Assembly: GCF_001187905.1 (NCBI RefSeq)
Contig: NZ_LGIS01000027.1
Location: forward strand, 1 to 64,000
Direction of reading: 5' to 3'
Source of the DNA: Pantoea sp. RIT-PI-b
GTDB taxonomy: Bacteria; Pseudomonadota; Gammaproteobacteria; Enterobacterales; Enterobacteriaceae
Length of the DNA: 64,000 nt
The stretch's first letter is position 1. Each line of letters starts with the position of its first letter. Below the pieces are notes generated by a model. That model saw only the letters and a list, made by a program, of their open reading frames with translations. It had not been told where the DNA came from and made no database searches. A program made the translations under genes and the position numbers. Below are positions 1 through 10,229 of the stretch, in pieces.

Positions 1-137
1 GGTTCAAATACACCGGCCTGAACGGCGCGATCGTCGGCATGACCACCTTCGGTGAGTCAGCGCCAGCGGATCAGCTGTTTAAAGCGTTTGGCTTCACCGT
101 TGAGAACGTGGTTAAAACGGCGAAATCCATTCTGTAA
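1..137 (+). CDS. tkt: Transketolase, C-terminal end (partial)
   Basis: Only the last 44 codons are present; the reading frame starts at base 3 and ends in TAA at 135-137. The visible residues ([19 protein letters not shown], then a [16 protein letters not shown] end) match the C-terminus of enteric transketolase, the thiamine-diphosphate enzyme that moves two-carbon ketol units in the pentose phosphate pathway. A strong terminator follows, so it does not run into the epd operon. TktA and TktB cannot be told apart from this fragment, although the position next to epd favours TktA. Confidence 0.9.
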   Translation, partial: FKYTGLNGAIVGMTTFGESAPADQLFKAFGFTVENVVKTAKSIL

Positions 138-142
138 TAGGC

Positions 143-161
143 GGTCGCCATGAATGGCGAC
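143..161. repeat. Short dispersed palindrome (GGTCGCCAT family)
   Basis: An inverted repeat of the form GGTCGCC-N-GGCGAC just after the transketolase stop. Related copies lie near 10971, 26071, 26910 and 58245, always outside genes. It is REP-like in size and location. Confidence 0.55.
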
Positions 162-166
162 TCTAC

Positions 167-197
167 AGGGCAGCTCAATTGAGCTGCCCTCGTTTTA
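167..197 (+). terminator. Rho-independent terminator after tkt
   Basis: A perfect 10-bp stem (AGGGCAGCTC with its complement) around an AATT loop, followed by CGTTTTA. It separates tkt from the epd operon. Confidence 0.85.
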
Positions 198-217
198 TCC
201 GCTTTGTAACTTAAGGG

Positions 218-230
218 TGAAACGGTTCAA
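218..230 (+). promoter_or_regulatory. Cra (FruR)-like operator, distal
   Basis: TGAAACGGTTCAA fits the published Cra consensus TGAAWCSNTTHRW at every position. It lies about 250 bp upstream of epd. Cra control of the epd-pgk(-fbaA) operon is known in E. coli, so the placement is as expected. The rest of the 332-bp tkt-epd gap holds the tkt terminator and a second Cra-like site; no other gene is seen there. Confidence 0.7.
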
Positions 231-340
231 TTATTCCTGCAGTAATAATCCCTCAGCGCAAAATTTGTGACGCAGATCCAATATTCCGCCACTCAATTGA
301 TCGCAATCATTCCCGTTATTCCGCGCATGCATTACTCTAG

Positions 341-354
341 CTGAACCGTTTCAG
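341..354 (-). promoter_or_regulatory. Cra (FruR)-like operator, proximal
   Basis: On the minus strand this reads CTGAAACGGTTCAG, a near-perfect Cra site with one consensus mismatch at the last position. It lies about 115 bp before the epd start and about 124 bp from the distal site. Two sites on almost the same core suggest cooperative or looped repression. Confidence 0.65.
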
Positions 355-469
355 TTGTAAGCGAAAGACTGCATCTGGCCAGTGCTGACGGACAATAATT
401 CCCTGTACAAAACGGTGTGAAACGCTCAGGCTAATCGGCACGTTTTTTCGGGTGTGGTTGAAGGTAGAG

Positions 470-1489
470 ATGACCGTTCGCGTAGCAATAAATGGTTTTG
501 GCCGTATCGGGCGCAACGTGTTGCGAGCCCTGTATGAAACCGGCCGCCGCGCCGAGATCACCGTAGTGGCGATTAACGAACTGGCAGACGCTGCCGGTAT
601 GGCGCATTTGCTGAAGTACGACACCAGCCACGGCCGGTTTGCCTTTGATGTGCGCCAGGAGCGCGATCAGCTGTTTGTGGGCGATGACACCATCCGCATC
701 CTGCATCAGGCCGAAATTGATGTGCTGCCGTGGCGCGAACTGAATGTGGATATCGTACTGGATTGTACCGGTGTTTACGGTAGCCGCGCCGATGGTGAAG
801 CGCATCTGCAGGCGGGCGCGAAGAAGGTGTTGTTCTCGCATCCGGGCGGCAACGATCTCGATGCCACCGTCGTGTTCGGCGTAAACGAACAGGCTCTTAA
901 ACAAACTGACCGCATTGTCTCCAACGCATCCTGCACCACCAATTGCATTATTCCGGTGATCAAGTTGCTGGATGACGCCTTTGGCATTGAATCGGGCACT
1001 GTGACCACGATTCACTCGGCGATGCACGACCAGCAGGTGATTGACGCCTATCACAGCGACCTGCGTCGTACCCGCGCCGCCAGCCAATCGATCATCCCGG
1101 TAGATACGCGTCTTGCTGCTGGCATTACCCGTATTTTTCCGAAATTTAACGATCGCTTTGAAGCGATTGCGGTGCGCGTGCCCACCATCAACGTGACAGC
1201 CATTGATTTGAGCGTGTCGGTGCGCGAAGCGGTGAAGGCGTGTGAGGTCAATGCGTTGCTGCAAAACGCGTCAGAAGGGGCGTTTCGTGGTATAGTTGAC
1301 TATACGGAATTACCGTTAGTCTCAGTAGATTTTAACCATGATCCGCACAGTGCCATAGTCGATGGCACGCAAACGCGGGTTAGTGGTCATCACCTTATCA
1401 AAACGCTGGTTTGGTGTGACAACGAATGGGGCTTTGCTAACCGCATGATCGACACCACGTTAGCAATGGCCGCAAGCGGTTTCAGGTAA
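470..1489 (+). CDS. epd: D-erythrose-4-phosphate dehydrogenase
   Basis: NAD-dependent oxidation of erythrose 4-phosphate to 4-phosphoerythronate, the first step of the DXP-dependent pyridoxal phosphate pathway; cytoplasmic. The 339-aa product has the N-terminal Rossmann motif (INGFGRIGR, residues 7-15) and the GAPDH-family catalytic cysteine in SNASCTTN (Cys155). I chose ATG 470 because it gives the [14 protein letters not shown] start of the E. coli protein and follows AAGGTAGAG; an in-frame ATG at 452 would add six unconserved residues. It is the first gene of the epd-pgk-fbaA group, preceded by two Cra-like operators. It is distinguished from GapA by overall match to E. coli Epd. Confidence 0.95.
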   Translation: MTVRVAINGFGRIGRNVLRALYETGRRAEITVVAINELADAAGMAHLLKYDTSHGRFAFDVRQERDQLFVGDDTIRILHQAEIDVLPWRELNVDIVLDCTGVYGSRADGEAHLQAGAKKVLFSHPGGNDLDATVVFGVNEQALKQTDRIVSNASCTTNCIIPVIKLLDDAFGIESGTVTTIHSAMHDQQVIDAYHSDLRRTRAASQSIIPVDTRLAAGITRIFPKFNDRFEAIAVRVPTINVTAIDLSVSVREAVKACEVNALLQNASEGAFRGIVDYTELPLVSVDFNHDPHSAIVDGTQTRVSGHHLIKTLVWCDNEWGFANRMIDTTLAMAASGFR

Positions 1490-1540
1490 GACGCGGACTG
1501 CGTCTGGCAAAACTTATGAGAATCAACGAGAGGGTTCACC

Positions 1541-2704
1541 ATGTCTGTAATTAAGATGACCGATCTGGATCTTGCTGGTAAACGCGTTCTGATCCGTGCC
1601 GATCTCAACGTGCCAGTGAAAGAAGGGAAAGTGACGTCAGATGCACGTATTCGTGCTTCTCTGCCTACCATCGAAGCGGCGTTGAAACAGGGCGCGAAAG
1701 TGATGGTTACCTCTCACCTGGGTCGTCCGACCGAAGGTGAATACAACGAAGAGTTCTCCCTGCTGCCGGTTGTTAACTACCTGAAAGACAAACTGAACGG
1801 CACCAATGTCACCCTGGCGAAAGACTATCTCGAAGGCGTAGAAGTGGGCGCGGGTGAGCTGGTGGTGCTGGAGAACGTACGCTTCAACAAAGGCGAGAAA
1901 AAAGACGAAGAAACCCTGTCGAAGAAATATGCCGCCCTGTGCGACGTCTTCGTCATGGATGCGTTCGGCACCGCGCACCGCGCGCAGGCGTCGACTCACG
2001 GTGTGGGCAAGTTCGCGCCAATCGCCTGTGCGGGTCCGCTGCTGTCAGCTGAGCTGGAAGCGCTGGGTAAAGTGATGAGCAATCCAGAGCGTCCGCTGGT
2101 TGCTGTGGTTGGCGGTTCTAAAGTTTCTACCAAATTTGATGTGCTGCAGTCGCTGGTTAAGATCGCCGACACCGTGATTGTGGGCGGCGGCATCGCCAAC
2201 ACCTTCGTGGCCATCGACAATAACGTCGGTAAATCTCTGTACGAGCCAGACTTCGTCGAAGCGGCGAAAAAGCTGCGTGACGAGCACGGCATTCCGGTTC
2301 CTACCGATTCCCGCGTAGGCACGGAATTCTCTGAAACTGCACCGGCAACCGTGAAAAAGGTTTCTGAAGTGGCGGATAACGAAGAGATTATGGACTTCGG
2401 CGACGAAACCGCTCAGGCAATGGCTGCGATCCTGAAAGGCGCAAAAACCATTCTGTGGAACGGCCCGGTTGGCGTGTTCGAGTTCCCGAACTTCCGTAAA
2501 GGCACCGAGATCGTGGCGAACGCCATCGCCGATAGCGAAGCGTTCTCTGTTGCAGGTGGCGGCGATACGCTGGCCGCTATCGACCTGTTCGGTATCGAAG
2601 ATAAGATCTCTTATATCTCTACCGGCGGCGGCGCATTCCTCGAGTTCGTGGAAGGCAAAAAACTGCCAGCTGTTGCTATGCTGGAAGAGCGCGCGAAGCA
2701 GTAA
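1541..2704 (+). CDS. pgk: Phosphoglycerate kinase
   Basis: Transfers phosphate between 1,3-bisphosphoglycerate and ADP in glycolysis and gluconeogenesis; cytoplasmic monomer. The 387-aa length equals E. coli Pgk. The N-terminal substrate region ([16 protein letters not shown]), the GGSKVSTK hinge region and the C-terminal nucleotide-binding loop with GGGDT near residue 340 are all present. It lies 51 bp after epd with no terminator between, so it is probably cotranscribed and under the same Cra-type control. Confidence 0.97.
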   Translation: MSVIKMTDLDLAGKRVLIRADLNVPVKEGKVTSDARIRASLPTIEAALKQGAKVMVTSHLGRPTEGEYNEEFSLLPVVNYLKDKLNGTNVTLAKDYLEGVEVGAGELVVLENVRFNKGEKKDEETLSKKYAALCDVFVMDAFGTAHRAQASTHGVGKFAPIACAGPLLSAELEALGKVMSNPERPLVAVVGGSKVSTKFDVLQSLVKIADTVIVGGGIANTFVAIDNNVGKSLYEPDFVEAAKKLRDEHGIPVPTDSRVGTEFSETAPATVKKVSEVADNEEIMDFGDETAQAMAAILKGAKTILWNGPVGVFEFPNFRKGTEIVANAIADSEAFSVAGGGDTLAAIDLFGIEDKISYISTGGGAFLEFVEGKKLPAVAMLEERAKQ

Positions 2705-2808
2705 TTCTTTGGGGGCGGCGCTTTGGCGTCGCCTGAAGGCTAGCCCTTTCTTGGGCAATCAAATCGCAATCCCTTCGGGGATGAACGGTAACGAAACGGG
2801 ACACAACC

Positions 2809-3888
2809 ATGTCTAAAATTTTTGATTTCGTAAAACCCGGCGTTGTCACTGGTGACGACGTTCAGAAAATTTTCCAGGTAGCGAAAGAGAACAAATTCGC
2901 TCTGCCAGCAGTTAACTGCGTCGGCACGGACTCCATCAATGCAGTATTGGAAGCTGCGGCCAAAGTGAAAGCGCCGGTCATCGTTCAGTTCTCCAATGGT
3001 GGTGCTGCCTTCATCGCCGGTAAAGGTTTCAAAACCGATAAACCACAGGGCGCGGCAATTTTCGGCGCTATCGCGGGTGCTTACCATGTGCATCTGATGG
3101 CGGAACAATACGGCGTGCCGGTTATCCTGCACACCGACCACTGCGCGAAGAAACTGCTGCCGTGGATCGATGGTCTGCTGGATGCGGGTGAAGAGCACTT
3201 CAAGAAAACCGGTAAGCCGCTGTTCTCCTCACACATGATCGACCTGTCTGAAGAGTCACTGGAAGAGAACATTGAGATCTCTTCTAAGTATCTGGCGCGC
3301 ATGGCCAAGCTGGATATGACGCTGGAAATCGAACTGGGTTGCACCGGTGGCGAAGAAGACGGCGTGGACAACAGCCACATGGACGCTTCTGCACTGTACA
3401 CCCAGCCAGAAGACGTTGATTACGCTTACACCGAGCTGAGCAAAATCAGCCCACGTTTCACCATCGCTGCTTCCTTCGGTAACGTGCACGGTGTGTACAA
3501 GCCAGGCAACGTGAAACTGACCCCAACTATCCTGCGTGATTCTCAGGAATACGTAACCAAGAAACACAATCTGCCGCATAACGCGCTGGACTTCGTGTTC
3601 CACGGTGGTTCAGGTTCTTCTGCTGCAGAGATCGAAGAGTCTATCGGCTACGGCGTGATCAAGATGAACATCGATACCGATACCCAATGGGCAACATGGG
3701 ACGGTATTCTGCAGTACTACAAAAAGAACGAAGACTATCTGCAAGCGCAGTTGGGTAACCCTAACGGCGTGGATAGCCCGAACAAGAAATACTACGATCC
3801 ACGCGTATGGCTGCGTTCTGCTCAGGCATCAATGGTTGTTCGCCTCGAGCAAGCTTTCAAAGAGCTTAACGCTGTCGACGTACTGTAA
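2809..3888 (+). CDS. fbaA: Fructose-bisphosphate aldolase, class II
   Basis: Zinc-dependent reversible aldol cleavage of fructose 1,6-bisphosphate to dihydroxyacetone phosphate and glyceraldehyde 3-phosphate. At 359 aa it has the E. coli FbaA length, with the metal/catalytic motif LHTDHC (His108, Asp110, His111) and the glycine-rich phosphate loop FHGGSGSS near residue 265. It is the third gene of the epd-pgk-fbaA group, about 100 bp after pgk, and is followed by a strong terminator that closes the unit. Confidence 0.97.
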   Translation: MSKIFDFVKPGVVTGDDVQKIFQVAKENKFALPAVNCVGTDSINAVLEAAAKVKAPVIVQFSNGGAAFIAGKGFKTDKPQGAAIFGAIAGAYHVHLMAEQYGVPVILHTDHCAKKLLPWIDGLLDAGEEHFKKTGKPLFSSHMIDLSEESLEENIEISSKYLARMAKLDMTLEIELGCTGGEEDGVDNSHMDASALYTQPEDVDYAYTELSKISPRFTIAASFGNVHGVYKPGNVKLTPTILRDSQEYVTKKHNLPHNALDFVFHGGSGSSAAEIEESIGYGVIKMNIDTDTQWATWDGILQYYKKNEDYLQAQLGNPNGVDSPNKKYYDPRVWLRSAQASMVVRLEQAFKELNAVDVL

Positions 3889-3904
3889 TTTTTCCTTACA
3901 GTAC

Positions 3905-3931
3905 AAAAAAGGCCCGAAAGGGCCTTTTTTT
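3905..3931 (+). terminator. Rho-independent terminator after fbaA
   Basis: A GGCCC stem with GAAA loop and GGGCC, flanked by a run of A on one side and seven T on the other, so it may work in both directions. Confidence 0.9.
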
Positions 3932-4076
3932 ATGCGTCTCATCTGGAAAAGCCCGTAAATTCAGGCCATTTTTGGCGCTTCGCTCCATTATTGTTTACCC
4001 TTGTAGTCGGAGTGTCGGAGTCAATCTGGCAGTTTTTTGCATTTTCCTGCGGGAAACTCACTAACAGGGCTAACAA

Positions 4077-4952
4077 ATGGAAGACTTAGATGTCGTTAAT
4101 GGCATTAACAGTGCCGGTGGATGGCTGGTACGCAATCAGGAACTGATCCTGAGCTACGCGGTAAATATTGTGGCGGCAATCATTACCATCATTATCGGTA
4201 TGTTCATCGCCCGCATCATCTCTAATGCGATTAACCGCGTGCTGCTGGCGCGTCATATTGATGCCACAGTGGCCGATTTTCTCTCTGCCATGGTGCGTTA
4301 CGGCATTATCGCCTTCACCATTATTGCCGCACTGGGCCGCGTCGGGGTGCAAACCGCGTCGGTGATCGCCGTGCTGGGTGCCGCCGGTTTGGCCGTCGGT
4401 TTGGCATTGCAAGGTTCGCTGTCGAATCTCGCGGCGGGCGTACTGTTGGTTACCTTCCGTCCGTTCAAAACCGGTGAGTTTGTTGATCTTGGCGGCGTGA
4501 TGGGTACCGTACAGAATGTGCAGATTTTCTCTACCACGCTGAAAAGCGCCGATGGCAAAATCGTGGTGGTGCCAAACGGTAAAATCATCGCCGGCAATAT
4601 CATTAACTATTCGCGTGAGCCGATCCGCCGTAATGAATTCATTATTGGCGTGGCCTACGATGCGGATGTCGATCAGGTGATTGCGCTGTTCAAGGAAGTG
4701 GTTGAAGCGGATGAGCGCGTATTAAAAGATCTGGGCATCCAGATTGGCCTGAATGAACTGGCTGCATCGTCGCTCAATTTCGTGGTGCGCTGCTGGAGCA
4801 AAAGTAGCGATCTGCAGAACGTCTACTGGGATCTGATGAAGAACTTCAAACGTACGCTGGACGCGAACGGCATTGGTATTCCTTACCCGCAGATGGATGT
4901 GCATCTGCATCAGGTGAAGAGTGAGCAACAGTTGCCCGCCCGCACCGAGTAA
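4077..4952 (+). CDS. mscS: Small-conductance mechanosensitive channel MscS
   Basis: Inner-membrane channel that opens on membrane tension and releases solutes on hypo-osmotic shock. The 291-aa product (286 in E. coli) has three hydrophobic segments (about residues 28-50, 68-90, 95-125). The pore-lining TM3 is conserved with its alternating glycine/alanine pattern ([23 protein letters not shown]), followed by the cytoplasmic beta domain ([19 protein letters not shown]) and vestibule. The position between fbaA and argO is the enteric one. A short hairpin terminator follows. Confidence 0.96.
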   Translation: MEDLDVVNGINSAGGWLVRNQELILSYAVNIVAAIITIIIGMFIARIISNAINRVLLARHIDATVADFLSAMVRYGIIAFTIIAALGRVGVQTASVIAVLGAAGLAVGLALQGSLSNLAAGVLLVTFRPFKTGEFVDLGGVMGTVQNVQIFSTTLKSADGKIVVVPNGKIIAGNIINYSREPIRRNEFIIGVAYDADVDQVIALFKEVVEADERVLKDLGIQIGLNELAASSLNFVVRCWSKSSDLQNVYWDLMKNFKRTLDANGIGIPYPQMDVHLHQVKSEQQLPARTE

Positions 4953-4960
4953 TTAAGCAA

Positions 4961-4980
4961 GGCACCTGCGGGTGCCTTTA
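4961..4980 (+). terminator. Terminator after mscS
   Basis: GGCACC-TGCG-GGTGCC followed by TTTATTATT. Confidence 0.75.
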
Positions 4981-5081
4981 TTATTAATTAAGCTAATACC
5001 CAATTAATTTTTTCAATTTCCTCTAATAACCTCGCGTCACTATACTGCACAGCATCTCCCCCAATTTTCAGGAATATCGCT

Positions 5082-5705
5082 GTGTTATCTGTTTATTTAC
5101 AAGGGCTTGCTTTAGGTGCTGCGCTGATTCTGCCGCTAGGTCCGCAAAACGCTTTCGTAATGAATCAAGGCATTAAGCGCCACTACCATCTGATGACCGC
5201 TTCGCTCTGTACCCTCAGCGATATTGCGCTGATCTGCGGCGGCATTTTTGGCGGTAGCGCGTTGCTCAATCAATCACCGATGCTACTGATGCTGATTACC
5301 TGGGCGGGCGTAGCGTTTCTGCTGTGGTATGGCTGGGGTGCGCTGCGTAGTGCCTGGCAAGGTGATGTGTCGCTAACATCTGACGCGGAGTTGAAGCAGG
5401 GGCGCTGGCGCATCATCGCCACTATCCTTGCGGTCACCTGGCTTAATCCGCATGTCTATCTCGATACCTTTGTAGTGCTCGGCAGCCTCGGCAGCCAGCT
5501 GCCCTCCGCGGATGCACGACGCTGGTTTGCTCTGGGCACCGTAAGTGCATCGATCATCTGGTTCTTCGGCCTGGCTTTGCTGGCGGCATGGCTATCACCG
5601 CGCCTGCGTACCGTACGGGCGCAGCGGATTATCAATCTGTTAGTCGGCGGCGTAATGTGGTTTATCGCCATTCAGCTGGCGCGTCAGGGCATGGCTGCCT
5701 TTTAA
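5082..5705 (+). CDS. argO: Arginine exporter ArgO (LysE family)
   Basis: Exports arginine, and in related systems lysine or the toxic analogue canavanine, across the inner membrane. The 207-aa product is highly hydrophobic, with the LysE-family start [20 protein letters not shown] and the conserved [17 protein letters not shown] segment near residue 125. The start is GTG at 5082, the same start codon type as E. coli argO. In E. coli the gene is activated by ArgP, whose gene lies about 6 kb downstream here; the AT-rich 130 bp upstream would hold that site. The stop overlaps by four bases the stop of the convergent gene at 5702. Confidence 0.95.
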   Translation: MLSVYLQGLALGAALILPLGPQNAFVMNQGIKRHYHLMTASLCTLSDIALICGGIFGGSALLNQSPMLLMLITWAGVAFLLWYGWGALRSAWQGDVSLTSDAELKQGRWRIIATILAVTWLNPHVYLDTFVVLGSLGSQLPSADARRWFALGTVSASIIWFFGLALLAAWLSPRLRTVRAQRIINLLVGGVMWFIAIQLARQGMAAF

Positions 5706-7963
5706 TCCAGATGCAGGCCATACAGTGCAGGCAGCGCGCCTGCACTGGCCAGCAGCTCGAGCCGAATCTGCTGGAAGGTCGCATCCTGCGGAACCCGGTG
5801 ATGGCAAAGCGAGTGGTGATTCTCCGTCACCTCGGCCAGCAACTTCTCATCCAGCCACAGGCGATAATGCGTGGTGCAGTGCGGCGTAACCGCCTGCGCA
5901 TGGCCCATTTGCACCGTTTCCATTGCATGATCAAAATCGTTATCAAACAGCAGGGTGATCTGGCGGGCCTGCTGCAGCTGCGGCCATTGCCAGCTGACGT
6001 TGGGATGCGGGTCATCCGGTGCGGGTACCCAGCAGTTGGTGTGCTGTTCCGGACGTAACTTGCCGTTGAGCAGATAGTCGCGGTGCCACAACTGCAGCGG
6101 TGTTTCCAGCGCAAAGGCCAGCAAGATTTGCTGTGGCGCTCGGCGCGGCAGCCAAAAATCAAACTCGTCGACGCCGTAATCGCCATCGTTAATTTGACGC
6201 GTGCGTTTCGCCACGCGTGGGTTAAGGCTATTGAACACCATCATGACACCCGGCAAGCGCTGGCTGGTGAGCGCTATCTCAATCGCTGGGTTTTCTGCGA
6301 AAGCGATAAACAGATAGCGATCGCAATCAGCGAGGTAATCAAAGCTCAGACGATAAGCGCCCTGATCGTTGACCTCAATATGCTGCGTGGCGATCGGGCG
6401 ATCGCCGCAGGTATTGGCAGGATTCTCGCTGGTAAGCAGCGATACCTGCAGTTTCTGCGTCTGTGCGGCACGCAGTTGCACACTGATCGCTGGCAAGCGC
6501 TCACCGGCTTTCAACGGCAGCAGTAGCGCACAGCGTGATTGCAGGGGTTGCCAGCCGGCACCGGCGGGCAGGGCGCGGAGTTCAAAAGTACTGCTGACGG
6601 TGACGTGGGCATTGCGCGCCGGATTCTCTAACCGATGTCGCGGGATAAACGCGCCGGCGCGCAGCAGATGCTGCTGCAACTGCCCCACGCGCTCCGGCTG
6701 TGCCAGTTCGGCGGGGGCGATCTGCTGTTGCTGGCAGAGCGCCGCCGCGCGACCCACGGCTTCACCCAGCACGCCGCAGGTGCACATCACGCGTGCGCTG
6801 CCAAAAGCGACGTGAGTGGCGGAGATGAGCCGGCCAGTTAACAACAGATTATCCAGTGATTGGCTGTACAACGCGCGGAATGGAATGGTGTAGGTGCCTT
6901 TGCTGTGAAACTGGCGGCAGCCATCGTGCTCGCTGTATACGCCATCGGCTGGATGCAGATCAATCGACCAGCCGCCATACGCGACCGCATCGTAATGATC
7001 GCGCTGCTCGATAATATCCTGCTGGCAGAGCATGGTATCGCCGAGAAAACGCCGACTTTCGCGCTTGCCGGGAATCAGGCCAACCCATTCGAGGGTGAGG
7101 TTGTCGGCATCGGGGAAGTCGCCGGAGTTTTTGATGTAATCCCACACGCCCCAAACGATTTTCCACAGCTCCCATTTGATGGTTTCGCTCTCATGCACGG
7201 TATCAAGCCGTCCGCCCCATTCCAGCCACCATAAGTCGCAGCCGTTCAGTGCTGAGGTCAGGCGTCTGTAACGCGGAATCGCGGTGATCTCTTTTAGCGC
7301 GAAAGAGGGCGGCACGAAGCGCACCGGCTGGGAAGAGCGCTTGGTGTAGAAGTAGATCGAGTGTCCGAGCTTGTGACCGAAATTTTCGCCCGGTGCCATC
7401 TTCTCGCCGAACTCTTCAATGGATTCTGCTCCCACGCGATGCGCCGCGCCAGCCAGATACCCCAACACGCCATCGCCGCTGGCATCGATAAACTGCGCCG
7501 CCGAGACGTGATACTGCGTTTGATTAATGGCGTTAAAAGCCCGCACCGCCTGCAGACTGCGGCCGGATTTTTCGATGTCGGTAACCACGGTGTTGAGCAG
7601 TAACGTTAGACCGGTCTGCGACTGCACGATATCCAGCAGCACCATATCGAACAGCACCGGATTTCCTTCTTTATTGCGCCACAGGTTCTCCTCCATGATC
7701 TCGCCCATGATACCGCCTTCGCGCGCCCAGCGATTATTATTACCCATGTGCGAGGTGGCGCCATTGGCCCACAAACGCACTTCGCTGGAGGCGTTGCCGC
7801 CTAATACCGGGCGATCCTGTATCAATATTACGCTAAGGCCATCACGCGCGGCGGCCAATGCCGCACACACGCCCGCTAATCCACCGCCAGCAATCAGTAA
7901 GTCCGCATGTAATCGCTGCTGCGGAAAGTGACGCGCATTTTGCGAAGAGAAAGTTTGCATCAT
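5702..7963 (-). CDS. FAD-dependent oxidoreductase of unknown substrate
   Basis: A 753-aa protein with an N-terminal dinucleotide-binding fold ([21 protein letters not shown], about residues 22-42), then [14 protein letters not shown] and a second FAD contact ([16 protein letters not shown]) near residue 155. This pattern belongs to the FAD_oxidored family (Pfam PF12831). The C-terminal 250 residues are beta-rich and lack motifs I recognise. There is no signal peptide, so it is probably cytoplasmic. ATG 7963 is preceded by GAGG at good spacing. It diverges by 54 bp from an IclR-type regulator and is followed on the same strand, beyond that regulator, by an MFS carrier. This suggests a catabolic cassette for an unknown acid or sugar acid. 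Specificity cannot be read from the sequence. Confidence 0.75.
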   Translation of the reverse strand: MMQTFSSQNARHFPQQRLHADLLIAGGGLAGVCAALAAARDGLSVILIQDRPVLGGNASSEVRLWANGATSHMGNNNRWAREGGIMGEIMEENLWRNKEGNPVLFDMVLLDIVQSQTGLTLLLNTVVTDIEKSGRSLQAVRAFNAINQTQYHVSAAQFIDASGDGVLGYLAGAAHRVGAESIEEFGEKMAPGENFGHKLGHSIYFYTKRSSQPVRFVPPSFALKEITAIPRYRRLTSALNGCDLWWLEWGGRLDTVHESETIKWELWKIVWGVWDYIKNSGDFPDADNLTLEWVGLIPGKRESRRFLGDTMLCQQDIIEQRDHYDAVAYGGWSIDLHPADGVYSEHDGCRQFHSKGTYTIPFRALYSQSLDNLLLTGRLISATHVAFGSARVMCTCGVLGEAVGRAAALCQQQQIAPAELAQPERVGQLQQHLLRAGAFIPRHRLENPARNAHVTVSSTFELRALPAGAGWQPLQSRCALLLPLKAGERLPAISVQLRAAQTQKLQVSLLTSENPANTCGDRPIATQHIEVNDQGAYRLSFDYLADCDRYLFIAFAENPAIEIALTSQRLPGVMMVFNSLNPRVAKRTRQINDGDYGVDEFDFWLPRRAPQQILLAFALETPLQLWHRDYLLNGKLRPEQHTNCWVPAPDDPHPNVSWQWPQLQQARQITLLFDNDFDHAMETVQMGHAQAVTPHCTTHYRLWLDEKLLAEVTENHHSLCHHRVPQDATFQQIRLELLASAGALPALYGLHLD

Positions 7964-8017
7964 TTCATTCCTCTAACTCTAAGGCTAAGATTGAGTTTTC
8001 CCCGCCGCAGGTGATCT

Positions 8018-8716
8018 ATGTCTTCTCAACCCAACCAAAGCCTGATCGACGGTATTCGCTGCCTGCAATATCTGGTCTCCAGCGATAAAGCCGTGGGCTG
8101 TCGCGAACTGGCGCGTCAGATGGGGATGAACAGTACGCGCGTTAATCGCCTGCTGATGACCATGGCTTCCATCGGATTGACGACGCAGGATGAGCACCGG
8201 CGCTATCTGCCCGGTCCCGGCATTCACGCGCTGGCGGCGCAGGCGATTCGCGGCTCCTCGCTGTTTGCTCAGGCGCTGCCGCAGCTGGAAATGCACGCGC
8301 CGCGCGACATTGTGGTGGCGCTGGGCGTGCTGTGGGAAGATCAGGTGATCTATATCTGGCACTCCGAGCCGGGTGAGCGCACCAACGCCAGCCAGGCGCT
8401 GGCGGGTTTCCGCATGCTGCCTGCGTGGCAGTCGGTGATTGGCGTGTCGTTGCTGGCCGCCGAAAGTGATGAGGTGCTGCGCCCGCGTTTTAGCGACGAA
8501 CAGTGGCAGCAGATTGCGCCGCTGCTGGCACGCAAGCGTGCGGCAGATCATCTGATTTGGCATCGTGATGACGGTGAAATCAGCATGGCGCAGCCGATTA
8601 ATCACAATCGCGCGGCGCTGGCCTTTGCCAAAATCTGGCAGCACGATGAGGCGCATCTCGCGCAGCGGTTGCAACAGCTGCAATCGCTGGCGCAGATAGT
8701 TGTCAGCCCGCGCTAA
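8018..8716 (+). CDS. IclR-family transcriptional regulator
   Basis: 232 aa. An N-terminal winged helix (about residues 8-65, with the recognition-helix stretch CRELARQMGMNSTRVNRLLMTM) is followed by an effector-binding domain typical of the IclR family. It is divergently transcribed from the FAD oxidoreductase with only 54 bp between them. Its 3' end overlaps by 14 bp the 3' end of the convergent MFS gene. By position it is the local regulator of both neighbours; the effector is probably the substrate of the pathway. Family assignment is good, target assignment is inference. Confidence 0.8.
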   Translation: MSSQPNQSLIDGIRCLQYLVSSDKAVGCRELARQMGMNSTRVNRLLMTMASIGLTTQDEHRRYLPGPGIHALAAQAIRGSSLFAQALPQLEMHAPRDIVVALGVLWEDQVIYIWHSEPGERTNASQALAGFRMLPAWQSVIGVSLLAAESDEVLRPRFSDEQWQQIAPLLARKRAADHLIWHRDDGEISMAQPINHNRAALAFAKIWQHDEAHLAQRLQQLQSLAQIVVSPR

Positions 8717-10010
8717 CATGGTCGATTTTCCCGACGATAAACAGATAGCTGCAGATGCCAATCGCGGCCAGTACCGCAATAAATGCCAGTGCTGGCGCGA
8801 AGTTGTTGCCATCAATCAGCGCGCCGATGGCAATCGGCACGACGATCGATGACAGCGCGCCGGTAAAGTTAAACACCCCACCCGCCAGGCCAATCAAATG
8901 ACGCGGCGCCAGCGCCGTCACAAACACCCAGGTGATGGTTGCCAGACCGTTACCGAAGAACGCCAGCGACATAAACAGAATGATCAGCGCGGAATCATCG
9001 GTGTAATTGGCACCCAGGATAAACAGCGTCAGGAACAGGCCAAGAATCACCGGCAGCTTACGCGCCACGCTGGCGGACACGCCGCGTCGTATCATACGAT
9101 CTGAGGCAAAGCCGGCCAGCAAAACTCCGCAGAAGGCGGCGAAGTAGGGCACCGAGGCAACATAGCCGCTTTTGATGAATCCCATATGGCGATATTCCAC
9201 CAGATAGGTCGGGAACCAGGTGAGAAAGAACCAGAAGGTGGCAGAGATGGTGAACTGACCAATATAGATGCCGACCAATTTGCGGCTGCGGAACATCTGC
9301 GCCAAATCGCGCCAGCGCGCTTGCGGTGATTGATTCTTATGCTCACTTTCCAGGAGCGCACCGTTACTGCGCAGGTAGTTCAGTTCAGCGTCGGACACAC
9401 CTTTATGGTGGTTTGGCTCGCGGTAGAGCCAATACCACACCAGCGACCAAATCATGCCCGCCAAACCGGTAATCAAAAACAGTCCGCGCCAGCCAAACGC
9501 AGCCTGCACATGAAACAGCAGCGGTGTCATGCAGGCCAGGCCAACAAACTGCGCTGAAGAGTAGATACCAATGGCGCTGGCGCGCTCCTGTTCCGGGAAC
9601 CAGCTGGAGATCACCCGATTGTTGGCGGGCATCACTGGCGCTTCAAACGCGCCCACACCGAGCCGCAGGCCAAATAGCGCAGTAAAACTGTTGGCAAGCG
9701 CATGCAGCGCGGTGATTAAAGACCAGACGAACAGACCAACGCCATACACCACGCGCGCGCCAAGGCGATCAATCAGGAAGCCGCCGGGGATCTGCAAGGC
9801 GGCGTAAATCCAGCCGAACGCTGAGAAGATTAGCCCCATTTCCAGCGGCGTGAAGCGCAGCTCTCCGGCCATTTCCGTGGCGGCAACCGACAGGTTAGTG
9901 CGATCCATATAGTTGATGATGATGTTGATAAACACCAGGCCGAGCATCAGAAAGCGCGTACGTCCGGCGGGAAGGCTGGCAGCGGTTTGGCTCAGCGGCT
10001 GTTCTGTCAT
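8703..10010 (-). CDS. MFS transporter, anion:cation symporter type
   Basis: A 435-aa membrane protein with about 12 hydrophobic segments. The start region (NYMDRTNLSVA) and the loop after TM2 (GGFLIDRLGARVV) are characteristic of the ACS family, which includes the glucarate, galactarate and galactonate carriers and plant-bacterial tartrate or phthalate carriers. It most likely imports an organic or sugar acid together with protons. Linkage to an IclR regulator and an FAD oxidoreductase suggests that it feeds that enzyme. The exact substrate is not predictable. Confidence 0.8.
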   Translation of the reverse strand: MTEQPLSQTAASLPAGRTRFLMLGLVFINIIINYMDRTNLSVAATEMAGELRFTPLEMGLIFSAFGWIYAALQIPGGFLIDRLGARVVYGVGLFVWSLITALHALANSFTALFGLRLGVGAFEAPVMPANNRVISSWFPEQERASAIGIYSSAQFVGLACMTPLLFHVQAAFGWRGLFLITGLAGMIWSLVWYWLYREPNHHKGVSDAELNYLRSNGALLESEHKNQSPQARWRDLAQMFRSRKLVGIYIGQFTISATFWFFLTWFPTYLVEYRHMGFIKSGYVASVPYFAAFCGVLLAGFASDRMIRRGVSASVARKLPVILGLFLTLFILGANYTDDSALIILFMSLAFFGNGLATITWVFVTALAPRHLIGLAGGVFNFTGALSSIVVPIAIGALIDGNNFAPALAFIAVLAAIGICSYLFIVGKIDHVSAG

Positions 10011-10036
10011 AATGCAACTCTCCCGAATGCAGAGGT

Positions 10037-10053
10037 GTTTCTTTAATAGAAAC
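10037..10053. promoter_or_regulatory. Possible operator upstream of the MFS gene
   Basis: GTTTC-TTTAATA-GAAAC is a perfect inverted repeat 27 bp before the MFS start. It could be the binding site of the IclR-type regulator, or part of a degenerate Cra-like site that continues into AACGTTTAAG. No experiment or second copy supports either. Confidence 0.35.
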
Positions 10054-10229
10054 GTTTAAGTGAGGTTTCGGCCAACCTGTTCATTAAAATTTGCGATCGC
10101 GGCCAGGTTTAAACCGCAGCATGCCCGAACTTTTAGTCAGTTTAAAAATCAGATAAGCACACATGTTAATGTGTTTTAGGTTTAGCCATAGTGGCGACCT
10201 GTAAATTGAATCCCTCAAGGAGGACTTTC

